Shown here one piece after another: positions 34,660 through 45,803 of a stretch of 64,000 nt of DNA (positions are counted from its first letter, which is position 1; each line of letters begins with the position of its first letter). The position numbers and the translations under genes were made by a program. The notes beneath the pieces are model-generated. The model had not been told where the DNA came from and did not search any database. It saw only the letters and a list, made by a program, of their open reading frames with translations. Source of the DNA: Candidatus Binatia bacterium (lineage in GTDB: Bacteria > Desulfobacterota > Binatia > UBA1149 > CAITLU01). The stretch spans positions 1 through 64,000 of the forward strand of contig DASXOZ010000026.1 in assembly GCA_036493895.1 (NCBI GenBank), written 5' to 3'.

Positions 34660-35457
34660 ATGAGCCTGGTTCCCGAAAGCTTTCCGATCCAGCCGGGACC
34701 CGGCCGCTCCCCGAAGAAGGGCGAGGCGCCGGTGCGCGCGTTCTTCTTCGACGTCTACGGCACGGTCTGCGATTTCTACCAGCCGCTGCGTCGCGCGTTC
34801 GACGCGCTCGCGCGCGACAAGGGCGTTGCGTGCGACGCCGGAGCGCTCGCGATCGCCTGGCGCGGCGCTTACGCCCGCTCGACGTTCCTCGCGGCAGGCT
34901 TCGGCCTTCCGCTGCGGCCTCTGGTCGAAATGCATCGCGACAATCTCGTCGCGCTTGTCGCCGACGCTTTTCCTGCGGCGGTGACCGGCGCCGAGCTCGA
35001 TGATCTTGTCGCTACGTGGAACCACCTGGATCCATGGCCGGACAGCGTCGCCGGCCTGGCCGCGCTCAAGAAGATCGCCGTCGTCGCACCGGTATCCAAC
35101 GGCAACTTCGACGACATCGTAGCGCTGTCGCGGCACGCCGGCTTTTCGTGGGACCTCGTGCTCGGATCGTCGGTCGCACGCGCGTACAAGCCGCACCCCG
35201 ACATTTATTTGAAATCGTGCGAGGCGCTTCGCCTCGAGCCGCGCGAGTGCTGCATGGTCGCGGCGCACCAGGTGGACCTGGCGTACGCGGCGGGACACGG
35301 CATGCAGACGGCATTCGTGATCCGCCGCGACGAGTTCGGCGGAGCAATCAAAGCCAAGGGCAGCGCCGACATCGCGGCCGCCGAGGTGGACGTCGAAGGA
35401 GAATGGACGTTCGTCGCGCGCGATTTCGTCGAGCTGGCAGCGCTGGCGGCGGGCTGA
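34660..35457 (+). CDS. HAD-superfamily hydrolase, haloacid dehalogenase type II-like
   Basis: 265 aa. HAD motif I is FFFDVYGTVCDF (nucleophile Asp31), motif II PVSNGNFDD and motif III YKPHPDIY, followed by VAAHQVDLAYAAGHGM. The DVYGT and SNGN forms are typical of L-2-haloacid dehalogenases, which displace halide through an aspartyl ester, but phosphatase activity is also possible. It follows ggt by 29 bases and runs convergently into purA with only 8 bases between the stops. Confidence 0.75.
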   Translation: MSLVPESFPIQPGPGRSPKKGEAPVRAFFFDVYGTVCDFYQPLRRAFDALARDKGVACDAGALAIAWRGAYARSTFLAAGFGLPLRPLVEMHRDNLVALVADAFPAAVTGAELDDLVATWNHLDPWPDSVAGLAALKKIAVVAPVSNGNFDDIVALSRHAGFSWDLVLGSSVARAYKPHPDIYLKSCEALRLEPRECCMVAAHQVDLAYAAGHGMQTAFVIRRDEFGGAIKAKGSADIAAAEVDVEGEWTFVARDFVELAALAAG

Positions 35458-35465
35458 TCCGCGTC

Positions 35466-38376
<2,911 letters not shown>

Positions 38377-38392
38377 GTCCGTCACCTCTCCG

Positions 38393-39553
38393 CTATTGGC
38401 AGGCCTCTTGATACAGTTGGAGCAGCACTTCCTGGGCCGCACCGGGTCCTCGCCCGAGCGGCACGTCGCGGCCGAAGTGCCGGAGTCCCATTTCCATCGC
38501 CGCCAGTCCGACCACGACGTCGAACGTATCGGCGTAACCGATGTGGGCCAGCCTCAGGATTTTGCCCTTCAGCTTTCCCTGGCCGCCCGCAATTGTGACT
38601 CCGATCACATCGCGGACGTATTTCACGAGCGTGCCGCCGTCGATGCCGCCTGGCACCCGGATTCCGGTGGTCGCCGGGCTCGGCGCCGACGGCGCCAGCA
38701 GCTCCAGCCCCATCGCGGTCACTCCGCGGCGAGCGGCGGCCGCCAGGATGCGGTGGCGTCGATAGACGGCCGGCCAGCCCCCTTCGGCCTCGACCAGGCG
38801 AAAAACCGCGTCCAGGCCGAAGATCATCGAAACGGCCGGCGTGTACGCCGACGTGTTGTCCTCGAGGCTCTTTTTCGCCTTGGCCAGGTCGAAGTAGTAG
38901 CGCGGCAGCTTCGCCTTCGCGCTGGCGCGCCACGCTTTTTCGCTCAGAGCGATGAGCGCCAGGCCAGGAGGCAGCATCAGCGCCTTCTGGGAGCCGGTGA
39001 CGAGCACGTCGATGCCGGTCGCGTCCATCGGCGCGTCGATGACGCCGACCGACGTGATGCCGTCGACGATGAGCAGCGTCTCGGTATTGCGCGTGATTGC
39101 TGCGATGTCTTCGACCGGGTGCACGGCGGTGGTCGAGGTCTCGCTGTGCTGGACCATCACGGCCCTGGTCTCGGGATGCGCGCGCAGCTCGTCGGCGACT
39201 TGCTGAGGATCGACCGCCGAGCCCCACTCGACCGCGATCTCAATGACCTCCAGGCCGTAGGCGCGGGAAATCTCGGCCCAGCGCTCGCCGAACTTGCCGC
39301 CGCTTACGACGACGACGCGATCGCCGGGAGAAAGAGTGTTCGTGACCGCCGCTTCCATCGCTCCGGTACCGCTCGACGACAGCGTCAGCACGCTCTGGCG
39401 CGTTCCGAACAGCTGCGCGCACTTGTCGGAAACCTTGCGAAACAGCTCACTGAATGCAGGCGTGCGATGCAGCACCACCGGCGCGGCCATCGCGAGCAAT
39501 ACCTCAGGCGGAACCGGCGTCGGCCCCGGCGCGAGCAGATACTTCTTCAGCAT
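38393..39553 (-). CDS. PLP-dependent class V aminotransferase (phosphoserine/serine-pyruvate type)
   Basis: 386 aa, small-domain class V fold. Typical starts are LAPGPTPVPPEVLLAM and HRTPAF. SSSGTGAMEAAV binds the PLP phosphate. Asp164 (VDGITS) contacts the pyridine and Lys190 (TGSQKALMLPPG) forms the Schiff base. Close relatives are annotated as serine-glyoxylate or alanine-glyoxylate aminotransferases. Placement directly upstream of serA argues that here it makes phosphoserine from phosphohydroxypyruvate, replacing SerC. Confidence 0.85.
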   Translation of the reverse strand: MLKKYLLAPGPTPVPPEVLLAMAAPVVLHRTPAFSELFRKVSDKCAQLFGTRQSVLTLSSSGTGAMEAAVTNTLSPGDRVVVVSGGKFGERWAEISRAYGLEVIEIAVEWGSAVDPQQVADELRAHPETRAVMVQHSETSTTAVHPVEDIAAITRNTETLLIVDGITSVGVIDAPMDATGIDVLVTGSQKALMLPPGLALIALSEKAWRASAKAKLPRYYFDLAKAKKSLEDNTSAYTPAVSMIFGLDAVFRLVEAEGGWPAVYRRHRILAAAARRGVTAMGLELLAPSAPSPATTGIRVPGGIDGGTLVKYVRDVIGVTIAGGQGKLKGKILRLAHIGYADTFDVVVGLAAMEMGLRHFGRDVPLGRGPGAAQEVLLQLYQEACQ

Positions 39554-39715
39554 GGGTTCGAACGGGGAAGCAGGGCGCGCTCTGTCGCCGACGGCGACGA
39601 AGGAGGCGGCTCTGGTTCCGGTACCCGATATTCCCGGCCCGGCAGGATGTCAACAATGCGCTCCGCGCGGTTTGACACTGGCTCATGCTGTGAAAAAGCT
39701 GCGCTTTTACCGGTG

Positions 39716-41722
39716 ATGATGGTTTTTTCGCGTCGACGCGTCTCGCTCGTCCTGGCGGTCGGGATGGTTCTGGCCACTGCGTCGGCGGTGGCTGCTGCAC
39801 CCTCTCATCCTGCATCGCTGCCGGCGCCTGCTCGCCCGGCCGCGGTCGCCCGCCAGGTTGCGCAGGACGATGCCGCTTCGTCCGCTCCCGCCGCTTCGCC
39901 GGGTACCGCCGCAACCGCTGCTTCGCCGTCTTCCGCCGCAACCGCCGCTTCGCCGTCTTCCGCGGCAACCGCTGCGACGACTTCATCGGCGGCCGCAGCC
40001 CCGGGGACCGAAACCGGGCCGGCCGCTGCTCCCGTGACGACGATCGCCGGCAAAGGCGCCGCCAGGACCTTGCCGATCACGACGACCGAATCGGCCGCCC
40101 TCGGCACGTCGGGCGCCGCTGCGCCGCCGGCCAAAGGCGCTCACGCGCCGAACGACGCTGCCGTCGGTGAGATCGTCGACCGCATGATCTCGGAGCTGAC
40201 GCGCGGCGAGAGCGAACCGCGGCGCATGAGTCTTGCCGAAGCGGTGCAGGCCGCCGTCCAGAACAATCCGGGAATCCGCTCCCAGGCCGAAGTCGCCAAC
40301 TACGACGCGTGGACTCCCTTCGGCGCCACCGGTGCCTTCGACCCCCTGTTCCAGACCAATGCGATCGGAAGTCGCCTGAAACAGCCGTCGGCCAGCGCGC
40401 TTTCCTCCGGCAAACCCACGTTGCAGGAAGATGCCGTTCGCGGCGGAGCGTCGATCTCCAAGCTGCTGCGCAGCGGCGGCCTGGCCGCGATCGACTGGGA
40501 AACCCAGGTCGTCAACACCAACTCGATCTTCTACGAGATCAATCCGCGCTACGACAACCGCCTGACGCTGTCGCTTCGCCAGCCGCTTCTGCGAAATTTT
40601 CTCGCGAGCGGCCAGACGACGACCGTGCTCGTCGCTCGCTCGGAAGCCGAAGAAGCGCTCGCGTCGTTCGAAGCCAATCTTTCCAGATTCGTCTCCGACG
40701 TCATCGCGGCCTACTGGACGGTGGTCGCCGATGCGGCCCAGCTGGAAGTGAACCGCCGCTCGGTAGCACTGGCGCGCGAGCTGGTGCGAGACGCGGAGGC
40801 CAAGGTCAACGTGGGCCTGCTTGCGCCGGTTGCCGTCAAGGAAGCCCTGGCCGACGCGGCCTCCCGCGAGGAAAAAGCGATCGAGGCCGAGAACGCGCTG
40901 ACCGTTGCCGCGCGCGACCTCCAGTACAAGGTCATGTTCGGCGCGGCCGAGAACAAAGCCCCGCTGCCGATCCAGCCGGTCGAAGAGCACGTCGTGACGC
41001 CGATCGATCTCGATCGCGCCGCTACGCTGAAGACGGCAGTCGAGAGCCGCGCGGAGATCCGCGGCGCGACCGCGGCGCTCGGGCGGCGCCACGTCGAGGA
41101 AAAGGACGCCAAGAGCCAGCGCCTCTGGGACCTCGACCTCGTCGGACACTACTCGTTCCTCGGGCTTCGCGGCGACGCCAGGCCCATCGTCGATGCCAAC
41201 GGCAACGTGCACTTCTCCCAGTACAACGGCGACTACGATCACTCGCTCGACGACATGTTCGGCACCAATTACTTCGACTACGGCGTCGGGCTGCAGCTTT
41301 CGGTGCCGTTCGGCAACGCATCGGGGCGTGCCAGCCTCGCCCAGGCGGAGATCAACGTGCGGGGGGCCTCGCGCGACTTCGAGCAGACGGTCTCCAGCGT
41401 CGCTCTCGACGTCGACCGCGCGATCGCCGACGTCGATTCGTCGGCCAAGCGCGTGGCCGCCTCCAAGGCTGCGCGCGATCTTGCCGAGGAGAACGTACGC
41501 AACCAGTCGCGCCGCTTCGAGCTCGGCGCCGTCACGACCAAGGACGTGCTCGACTACCAGGAGCGCCTGGCCGAAGCGCAGGCCGCCGAGGTGCGCGCGA
41601 TCACCGACCACGCCCTGTCGGTGGCGCGTCTTCGCCTTGCCGACGGCACTCTGCTCAGCCGCTTCGGCGTCGAAATCGAGACACCGGACGCGCCGGGCAA
41701 GCCGTGGTGGTTCAGGTTCTGA
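39716..41722 (+). CDS. TolC-family outer-membrane efflux protein with long Ala-rich N-terminus
   Basis: 668 aa. A signal peptide (residues 1-27) and about 130 residues of Ala/Ser/Pro/Thr-rich linker precede two OEP repeats. These repeats have SLAEAVQAAVQNNPGIRSQ, LSLRQPLLRNFLASGQ and coiled helices such as YWTVVADAAQLEVNRRSVALARELVRDAEAKVNVGLLAPVAV and RRFELGAVTTKDVLDYQERLAEAQ. It forms outer-membrane/periplasmic tunnels for type I secretion or efflux, but no inner-membrane partner is adjacent. It starts at ATGATG. A TTGACA -35-like hexamer is at 39672-39677 but no convincing -10 was found. Confidence 0.82.
   Translation: MMVFSRRRVSLVLAVGMVLATASAVAAAPSHPASLPAPARPAAVARQVAQDDAASSAPAASPGTAATAASPSSAATAASPSSAATAATTSSAAAAPGTETGPAAAPVTTIAGKGAARTLPITTTESAALGTSGAAAPPAKGAHAPNDAAVGEIVDRMISELTRGESEPRRMSLAEAVQAAVQNNPGIRSQAEVANYDAWTPFGATGAFDPLFQTNAIGSRLKQPSASALSSGKPTLQEDAVRGGASISKLLRSGGLAAIDWETQVVNTNSIFYEINPRYDNRLTLSLRQPLLRNFLASGQTTTVLVARSEAEEALASFEANLSRFVSDVIAAYWTVVADAAQLEVNRRSVALARELVRDAEAKVNVGLLAPVAVKEALADAASREEKAIEAENALTVAARDLQYKVMFGAAENKAPLPIQPVEEHVVTPIDLDRAATLKTAVESRAEIRGATAALGRRHVEEKDAKSQRLWDLDLVGHYSFLGLRGDARPIVDANGNVHFSQYNGDYDHSLDDMFGTNYFDYGVGLQLSVPFGNASGRASLAQAEINVRGASRDFEQTVSSVALDVDRAIADVDSSAKRVAASKAARDLAEENVRNQSRRFELGAVTTKDVLDYQERLAEAQAAEVRAITDHALSVARLRLADGTLLSRFGVEIETPDAPGKPWWFRF
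39890..39970. repeat. Three 27-bp tandem units in the tolC-like gene
   Basis: Units at 39890-39916, 39917-39943 and 39944-39970 (GCYGCTTCGCCGTCTTCCGC plus GCAACC) encode (AASPSSAAT)n in the linker after the signal peptide. The unit length matches that of the repeat in rnr but the sequence differs. Confidence 0.85.
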
Positions 41723-41740
41723 GGCCTGGCCTCTGATCCG

Positions 41741-42052
41741 TCACGTTTTTGCCGGCCGCCCGACCGGCGTCGCTGCCTGCTCCCCGACCACCGTCGTCCA
41801 CTCGCGAACCTGCCACCGCGTGACAAGCCCACCGCGGACGTAAGGATCAGCCTGCGCGAACGCGACGACCGGTGCGTCCGAGTCGCACCGAAAATGGAAA
41901 ACTGCGCCGTCGACCGGGCTCGCGAGCGCGCCGGCCAGCACCAGCTCGCCGCGAGCGTGCGCTTCCCAGGCCCGCGCGAGGTGCGCATCGCGCAGCGGGC
42001 CGCGACGCTCGAGGATGTCGGGGACGTAGTCGTAGATGAGCAGGTAGTCCAT
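41741..42052 (-). CDS. YciI-family protein
   Basis: 103 aa, ferredoxin-like YCII fold: MDYLLIYDYVPDILERRGPLRDAHLARAWEAHARGELVLAGAL, then ADPYVRGGLVTRWQVREW. The conserved His/Asp pair of the family is visible in RDAHL and QADPY. Family members are putative small hydrolases or dehydrochlorinase-like proteins. The precise function is unknown. It stands alone, convergent with the TolC-like gene. Confidence 0.8.
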   Translation of the reverse strand: MDYLLIYDYVPDILERRGPLRDAHLARAWEAHARGELVLAGALASPVDGAVFHFRCDSDAPVVAFAQADPYVRGGLVTRWQVREWTTVVGEQAATPVGRPAKT

Positions 42053-42107
42053 GGAGTATTCTCGCTGTCCGGCGTGGTGCGACTACGCCGGCGGCGCGGT
42101 GGAAGCG

Positions 42108-42731
42108 TCAGGCGACACGCTGGAGTACCAGGAACATCATTCCGGCCACCACGAACATGAAACCGGTGATCATCTGGATGAGGATCAGGAACGCATTGAT
42201 CTCGCTGACGTGATGCCCCTCGCGCAAGACCAGCCGCTGGAAGCGCGGCCACACCCGGGTGGCGGTGGCTGCGCCGAAAATGAGCAACAGCGCGACGAGC
42301 GCGAAAGTACCGAGCGGCCGGGATCGCGAAACTCCCGCCGACCTGTCCAGCACGAAAAGACCATTCCACAGGACGATGACTGCAACGACGACGCTCCATC
42401 GGACCGGGAAGCCTCCCGCCCGTTGGACGGCCCGGCCACTGGGGGTGAACCCGGTGCTCGCCAACGATTTGAGGACAGTGTCCCTGGATCCCATGCACCA
42501 GAAGATGATCGTTTCCGGATAGTCGGCCCTGTTGTGCCGGATCCGGATGCCGCTGGCCAAGAGCGGAACCGAGCCATACGGCTCGATGGCCACAACCTCG
42601 GACGGTGCAAACTCGTAAGTTCCCAGACTGGAGATCGCAACTCGATTCGCCTTGACGGTCAGCGTGGCGAACGGCCAGGACGAGTTTACCCATCCTATCC
42701 GCGAACCACCTCGAAAACTCGCTTCGTTCAC
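42108..42731 (-). CDS. Membrane protein with N-terminal PH-like domain
   Basis: 207 aa from a GTG start. Residues 15-85 alternate hydrophobic strands (ATLTVKANRVAISSLGTYEFAPSEVVAIEPY) in a pattern like bacterial PH domains. Three TM helices follow (residues 110-127, 140-158 and 180-203). Function unknown. It is in a patch of small genes of lower GC than the flanks. Confidence 0.6.
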   Translation of the reverse strand: MNEASFRGGSRIGWVNSSWPFATLTVKANRVAISSLGTYEFAPSEVVAIEPYGSVPLLASGIRIRHNRADYPETIIFWCMGSRDTVLKSLASTGFTPSGRAVQRAGGFPVRWSVVVAVIVLWNGLFVLDRSAGVSRSRPLGTFALVALLLIFGAATATRVWPRFQRLVLREGHHVSEINAFLILIQMITGFMFVVAGMMFLVLQRVA

Positions 42732-42833
42732 GCGAAGCCCCCCATGACGGCATTTCGGTTCGCATCGACCAAGTTAGGATCCGTCCGCGTAACGTCTGAA
42801 AGACCCGGCGGTGCAAGTGGGACAAGGAGACTG

Positions 42834-43196
42834 TCATCGAGGGAATTTTTGGTTCGACGGAAAAGCGTCAGCCTCCTCGTTCTCCCAGAGCCCCTTTTCC
42901 GTGCGCTCCTTTCGAAGCCAGCGAGCACCATCGAACGTGTACCGCTCATAAATCACGACGAAGGGAAGGTCGGCGCGATCCTCCCCGCGGAAAGCGAGAT
43001 ATCGATGGAGTTGCAGACCCGGTAGCCGGGCGCTTCTGCGGACATCGTACCAGCCGTGACGTGCGTGGTGTTCGGCTTGAGCGTAGTGCACGCGGCCATC
43101 ATCACGAAAAGTCCAAAACTCACCCTCATCGTCGTTTTTCCGAATGCTCCAGCTGTCCAATGCTGACGCTAAGGCGGCGAATCGCAGGCCGGCCAT
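42834..43196 (-). CDS. Hypothetical protein
   Basis: 120 aa, soluble, rich in charged and aromatic residues (WTFRDDGRVHYAQAEHHARHGWYDVRRS). No signal peptide or TM segment was recognised. A plausible promoter lies just upstream (43204-43231) and TAAGGG precedes the ATG. No family recognised. Confidence 0.5.
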   Translation of the reverse strand: MAGLRFAALASALDSWSIRKNDDEGEFWTFRDDGRVHYAQAEHHARHGWYDVRRSARLPGLQLHRYLAFRGEDRADLPFVVIYERYTFDGARWLRKERTEKGLWENEEADAFPSNQKFPR

Positions 43197-43203
43197 CCCT
43201 TAC

Positions 43204-43231
43204 GATATATCGACAGTGTGACTACGAACAA
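43204..43231 (-). promoter_or_regulatory. Candidate promoter of the hypothetical gene
   Basis: Minus strand TTGTTC (43226-43231), 16-base spacer, TATATC (43204-43209). The -10 lies inside the 10-base palindrome CGATATATCG (43203-43212). The start codon is 8 bases further on. Confidence 0.35.
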
Positions 43232-43289
43232 TCTGCCCGCCGGGAGGTGGTCGGTCAGACCAGCTCGATCGAGGAGTTCGGCAAGACCC

Positions 43290-43586
43290 CTACGACGTGC
43301 GCAGACGCCAGTATCCAGGCCGACGACGTAGGTGCATCACTGCAACGACGTGGATTCGATCGGGTTCTGCTCGATAAACAAGTCCGTAAGGAAAGCGTGG
43401 AACGACGATCCGTCGAAGACGCTGACCGAATGGACGGCCGATGTCGGGAAATTCTTGAAGGCGGGCGACGGCACGCTCGACCAGCGTGATAAAATCGTGC
43501 CCAAGATCGTGGGCCTGCGACTCGTAGTATGTCGCGGCCGCCAGGAACTCGGCGCTCGCTTCTGGATGAAACTCGACTCGCTTCAC
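43290..43586 (-). CDS. RelE/ParE-superfamily toxin
   Basis: 98 aa from a GTG that overlaps the antitoxin stop as GTGA. Features are FHPEASAEFLAAATYYESQAHDLGHDFITLVERAVARL, then FPYGLVYRAEPDRIHVVAVMHLRRRPGYW, the classical ParE C-terminal strand pattern. Probably a gyrase- or ribosome-targeting toxin of a two-gene addiction module. Confidence 0.85.
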   Translation of the reverse strand: MKRVEFHPEASAEFLAAATYYESQAHDLGHDFITLVERAVARLQEFPDIGRPFGQRLRRIVVPRFPYGLVYRAEPDRIHVVAVMHLRRRPGYWRLRTS

Positions 43587-43819
43587 CGAAGCTTCGAACG
43601 CGCATCGGCGAGGACCTGGTCGGCATTCACCCCGATGACGTGTCCGCTCTCGAGCTCGTCCAGGCGTCGTTCGGCTTCCGCGAGCCACAGTGCTTCAGCT
43701 CGAGCGTCTGTCTCCGATTCGAGGCTCGCAAGCAGGCGTTCCGCCAATCGCGCACGCTCCTCGGCCGGCAATCGCAGAGCTTCGGATTCCAGTTCCAGTG
43801 ACTTGGCCGCATCCGACAT
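43583..43819 (-). CDS. Addiction-module antitoxin (TIGR02574-like)
   Basis: 78 aa, all-helical. MSDAAKSLELEALRLPAEERARLAERLLASLE-type sequence is followed by WLAEAERRLDELESG. This is typical of the putative addiction module component family paired with ParE toxins. It lies upstream of and overlapping the toxin gene. ATG 43819 was chosen. A GTG/other start further upstream would only add unconserved residues. Confidence 0.85.
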   Translation of the reverse strand: MSDAAKSLELESEALRLPAEERARLAERLLASLESETDARAEALWLAEAERRLDELESGHVIGVNADQVLADARSKLR

Positions 43820-43919
43820 AGGGTCGATAGTGCCGCAGCGTAAGCGGTCGGGCAACCCCCTTCGATTCCACAGTTGCAATTACGACGAAATCCCAGCTGG
43901 CAGATCGGGAGTTTACGAT

Positions 43920-43946
43920 CTTGAGGTCACAAGTTGTGACCTCAAG
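43920..43946. promoter_or_regulatory. Perfect 27-base palindrome between folE and the TA module
   Basis: CTTGAGGTCACAA (43920-43932), one central base, TTGTGACCTCAAG (43934-43946). It lies 101 bases upstream of the antitoxin start and 39 bases downstream of folE. With no loop it suits a dimeric DNA-binding protein better than an RNA hairpin. The antitoxin or toxin-antitoxin complex is one candidate. Confidence 0.5.
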
Positions 43947-43949
43947 TTA

Positions 43950-43978
43950 GCGCGGCCGGCGAAGCGCTTCGGCCGCGC
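43950..43978 (-). terminator. Hairpin directly after folE
   Basis: GCGCGGCCG (43950-43958) and CGGCCGCGC (43970-43978) form a 9-bp stem. Its loop contains the palindrome AAGCGCTT. It begins 7 bases after the folE stop. No T-run is present, so it may protect the mRNA 3' end or assist termination. Confidence 0.5.
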
Positions 43979-43984
43979 CGGCGC

Positions 43985-44551
43985 TCAGCGCATCTTGGTC
44001 GAAATGAGGTTGTTGAATTCCTGCCGAGTCTCTTTCTCGCGGAACACGCCTACGAGCGAGCTGGTCACCACCACCGAGTTCGGCTTCTCGACGCCGCGCA
44101 TGCGCATGCACATGTGCTCGGCCTCGACCACGACGCCGACCCCGGCTGCGCCGAGGACCTCGCTGATCGTCGATGCGATCTGGTCGGTCATGCGTTCCTG
44201 CACCTGCAGGCGCCGCGCATACGTCTCGACGAGGCGCGCGAGCTTGCTGATCCCGACGATGCGGCCCTTGGGCAGGTAGGCGACGTGCACGCGGCCGAAG
44301 AACGGCAGCAGGTGATGCTCGCACAGCGAGAAGAAGTCGATGTCCTTGACGATGATCATTTCCGAGTAGTCCTCGGTGAACATCGCGTCGCCGATCACGG
44401 CGCGGGGATCCTCGACGTAGCCCTTGGTGAAGTAGCGGTACGCGCGCATCACGCGCGCCGGAGTCTTGCGCAGGCCTTCGCGGTCGGGGTCCTCCCCGAG
44501 CGCGGAGAGGATCTGGCGCACCTGTGCCTCGGCGGGGTCTCTGGAGGACAT
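43985..44551 (-). CDS. folE: GTP cyclohydrolase I
   Basis: Converts GTP to dihydroneopterin triphosphate, entry to folate and to queuosine synthesis, 188 aa. Zinc ligands are Cys77 and His80 ([12 protein letters not shown]) and Cys148 ([10 protein letters not shown]). [13 protein letters not shown] and QERMTDQIA are family hallmarks. ATG 44551 was chosen. It begins four bases after the pseudokinase stop, so the two are cotranscribed. Confidence 0.94.
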   Translation of the reverse strand: MSSRDPAEAQVRQILSALGEDPDREGLRKTPARVMRAYRYFTKGYVEDPRAVIGDAMFTEDYSEMIIVKDIDFFSLCEHHLLPFFGRVHVAYLPKGRIVGISKLARLVETYARRLQVQERMTDQIASTISEVLGAAGVGVVVEAEHMCMRMRGVEKPNSVVVTSSLVGVFREKETRQEFNNLISTKMR

Positions 44552-44555
44552 GGGC

Positions 44556-45692
44556 TCAGTCCTCCATGCTCTCTTCGTCTTCCCCGAATTCCTCGTCGCC
44601 CGCGACTTCTTCGCCGGGCGAGCCGTCGAGCTCGTCCTCGACGGGTTCTTCACCCTCTTCGCCCTCGAACTCGCCGCCCTTGACCCTCTGGTACTTGCGG
44701 TAGTCGTAGCCGGTGGCCATCGCCATCAGCAGGCCTTCCATGCCGCCTTCCTTCTCGCGGCGCAGCACGCGCAGGCGGTCGAGGTATTCGCGGAAGTCCT
44801 CGTTGATGCGCTGGACTTCGTCGGACTCGCCTTCGAAGAACTCGCAAAGGCGAGTGACGGCGAAACGCAGCGCGGCAAAGCGAAGCTCGTTCGGGAACGA
44901 ATCCCACTCGGCCAGCGACAGCGTGCGCAGCGACTCGTAGCCGGCCATCATCGACTCGAAGCGCTCGAGCACGTAGCCGCCGTCGACGAAGCACGCCGCG
45001 TTGACCGCCGTGGCGAGGTCGAAGACGTACTTGCCGCGGCAAGCCGCATCGAAGTCGCCGATCGAGACGACGTCGTCGCCGCGCGCGAGCAGGCCGTAGC
45101 AGTGCACGGTGCCGTGGATGATGCCCTTGGGCAGCTTGGTCTCGAGGTAGTTGCCGAGGTACTCGGTCTCCTCGTCCATCGTGCGGATGATCTTCTTGAA
45201 GTACGGCGGGATGCGCCGGCGCACCGTCGCGTAGGCCTCGAAGATGCGCTCGAAGCCGAAGCGGTTGTCGATGGCCTTCTTGTAGCCGCGCCCGACGATG
45301 TGGAGCTGGCCGAGCGCGCGCCCCAGGCTGTTGACGGCCTTGAGGTTGAGCGCCGGTGGCGTCGGCATGCGGCCGTTGGCCAGCTTGTAGAGCACCAGGT
45401 AGTGCCCTTCGCGCTCGAGGAAGTGACGCCCGCGCCGGTCCGCAACGGGACGAGGGCTCGGGAACGAGTGCTTCTCGAGGAACGACAAGAGCTCGAGCTC
45501 GCGCCTGAGATCGAATTCGTCTTCGAGCGACCGCACCTGGAGCTCGTAGGCCGTCTTGGCGACGTCGATCAGGTAGCGCTTGTTGCCCCACAGCGGAATC
45601 GCGCCGCTGCCGGGGCCGATCTTGCCCAGGCCGTATTCGACGGCGATGTCGGCGAGTGCCTTCTTGTCGAGGGCCAGTGGCTGCAGCGGCAT
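44556..45692 (-). CDS. APH/homoserine-kinase-II-like pseudokinase
   Basis: 378 aa with the aminoglycoside-phosphotransferase/ThrB-II fold: an N-lobe with NKRYLIDV, then [38 protein letters not shown]. In active members the loop reads HGDxxxxN. Here Asp is Thr195 and Asn is Gly200, while the metal Asp213 of DFD remains. It therefore probably lacks phosphotransfer and may bind a ligand or regulate. The C-terminal 40 residues are extremely acidic (Glu/Asp-rich). It is coupled to folE by a four-base gap. ATG 45692 was preferred over TTG 45716. Confidence 0.7.
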   Translation of the reverse strand: MPLQPLALDKKALADIAVEYGLGKIGPGSGAIPLWGNKRYLIDVAKTAYELQVRSLEDEFDLRRELELLSFLEKHSFPSPRPVADRRGRHFLEREGHYLVLYKLANGRMPTPPALNLKAVNSLGRALGQLHIVGRGYKKAIDNRFGFERIFEAYATVRRRIPPYFKKIIRTMDEETEYLGNYLETKLPKGIIHGTVHCYGLLARGDDVVSIGDFDAACRGKYVFDLATAVNAACFVDGGYVLERFESMMAGYESLRTLSLAEWDSFPNELRFAALRFAVTRLCEFFEGESDEVQRINEDFREYLDRLRVLRREKEGGMEGLLMAMATGYDYRKYQRVKGGEFEGEEGEEPVEDELDGSPGEEVAGDEEFGEDEESMED

Positions 45693-45749
45693 CGGGTCAG
45701 CGTCGACTTCGCGCAAAGCGCGGGAAAATCCGGGGAAAAAAGTGGACGG

Positions 45750-45778
45750 GATATGCTGCCGCGTTAGAGTAAAGTCAA
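45750..45778 (-). promoter_or_regulatory. Candidate promoter of the pseudokinase-folE operon
   Basis: Minus strand TTGACT (45773-45778), 17-base spacer, CATATC (45750-45755), in an AT-richer gap between the upstream glpD stop and the ATG at 45692. Confidence 0.4.
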
Positions 45779-45803
45779 TATCGGGCGCATAAATAGCGAA
45801 AAC

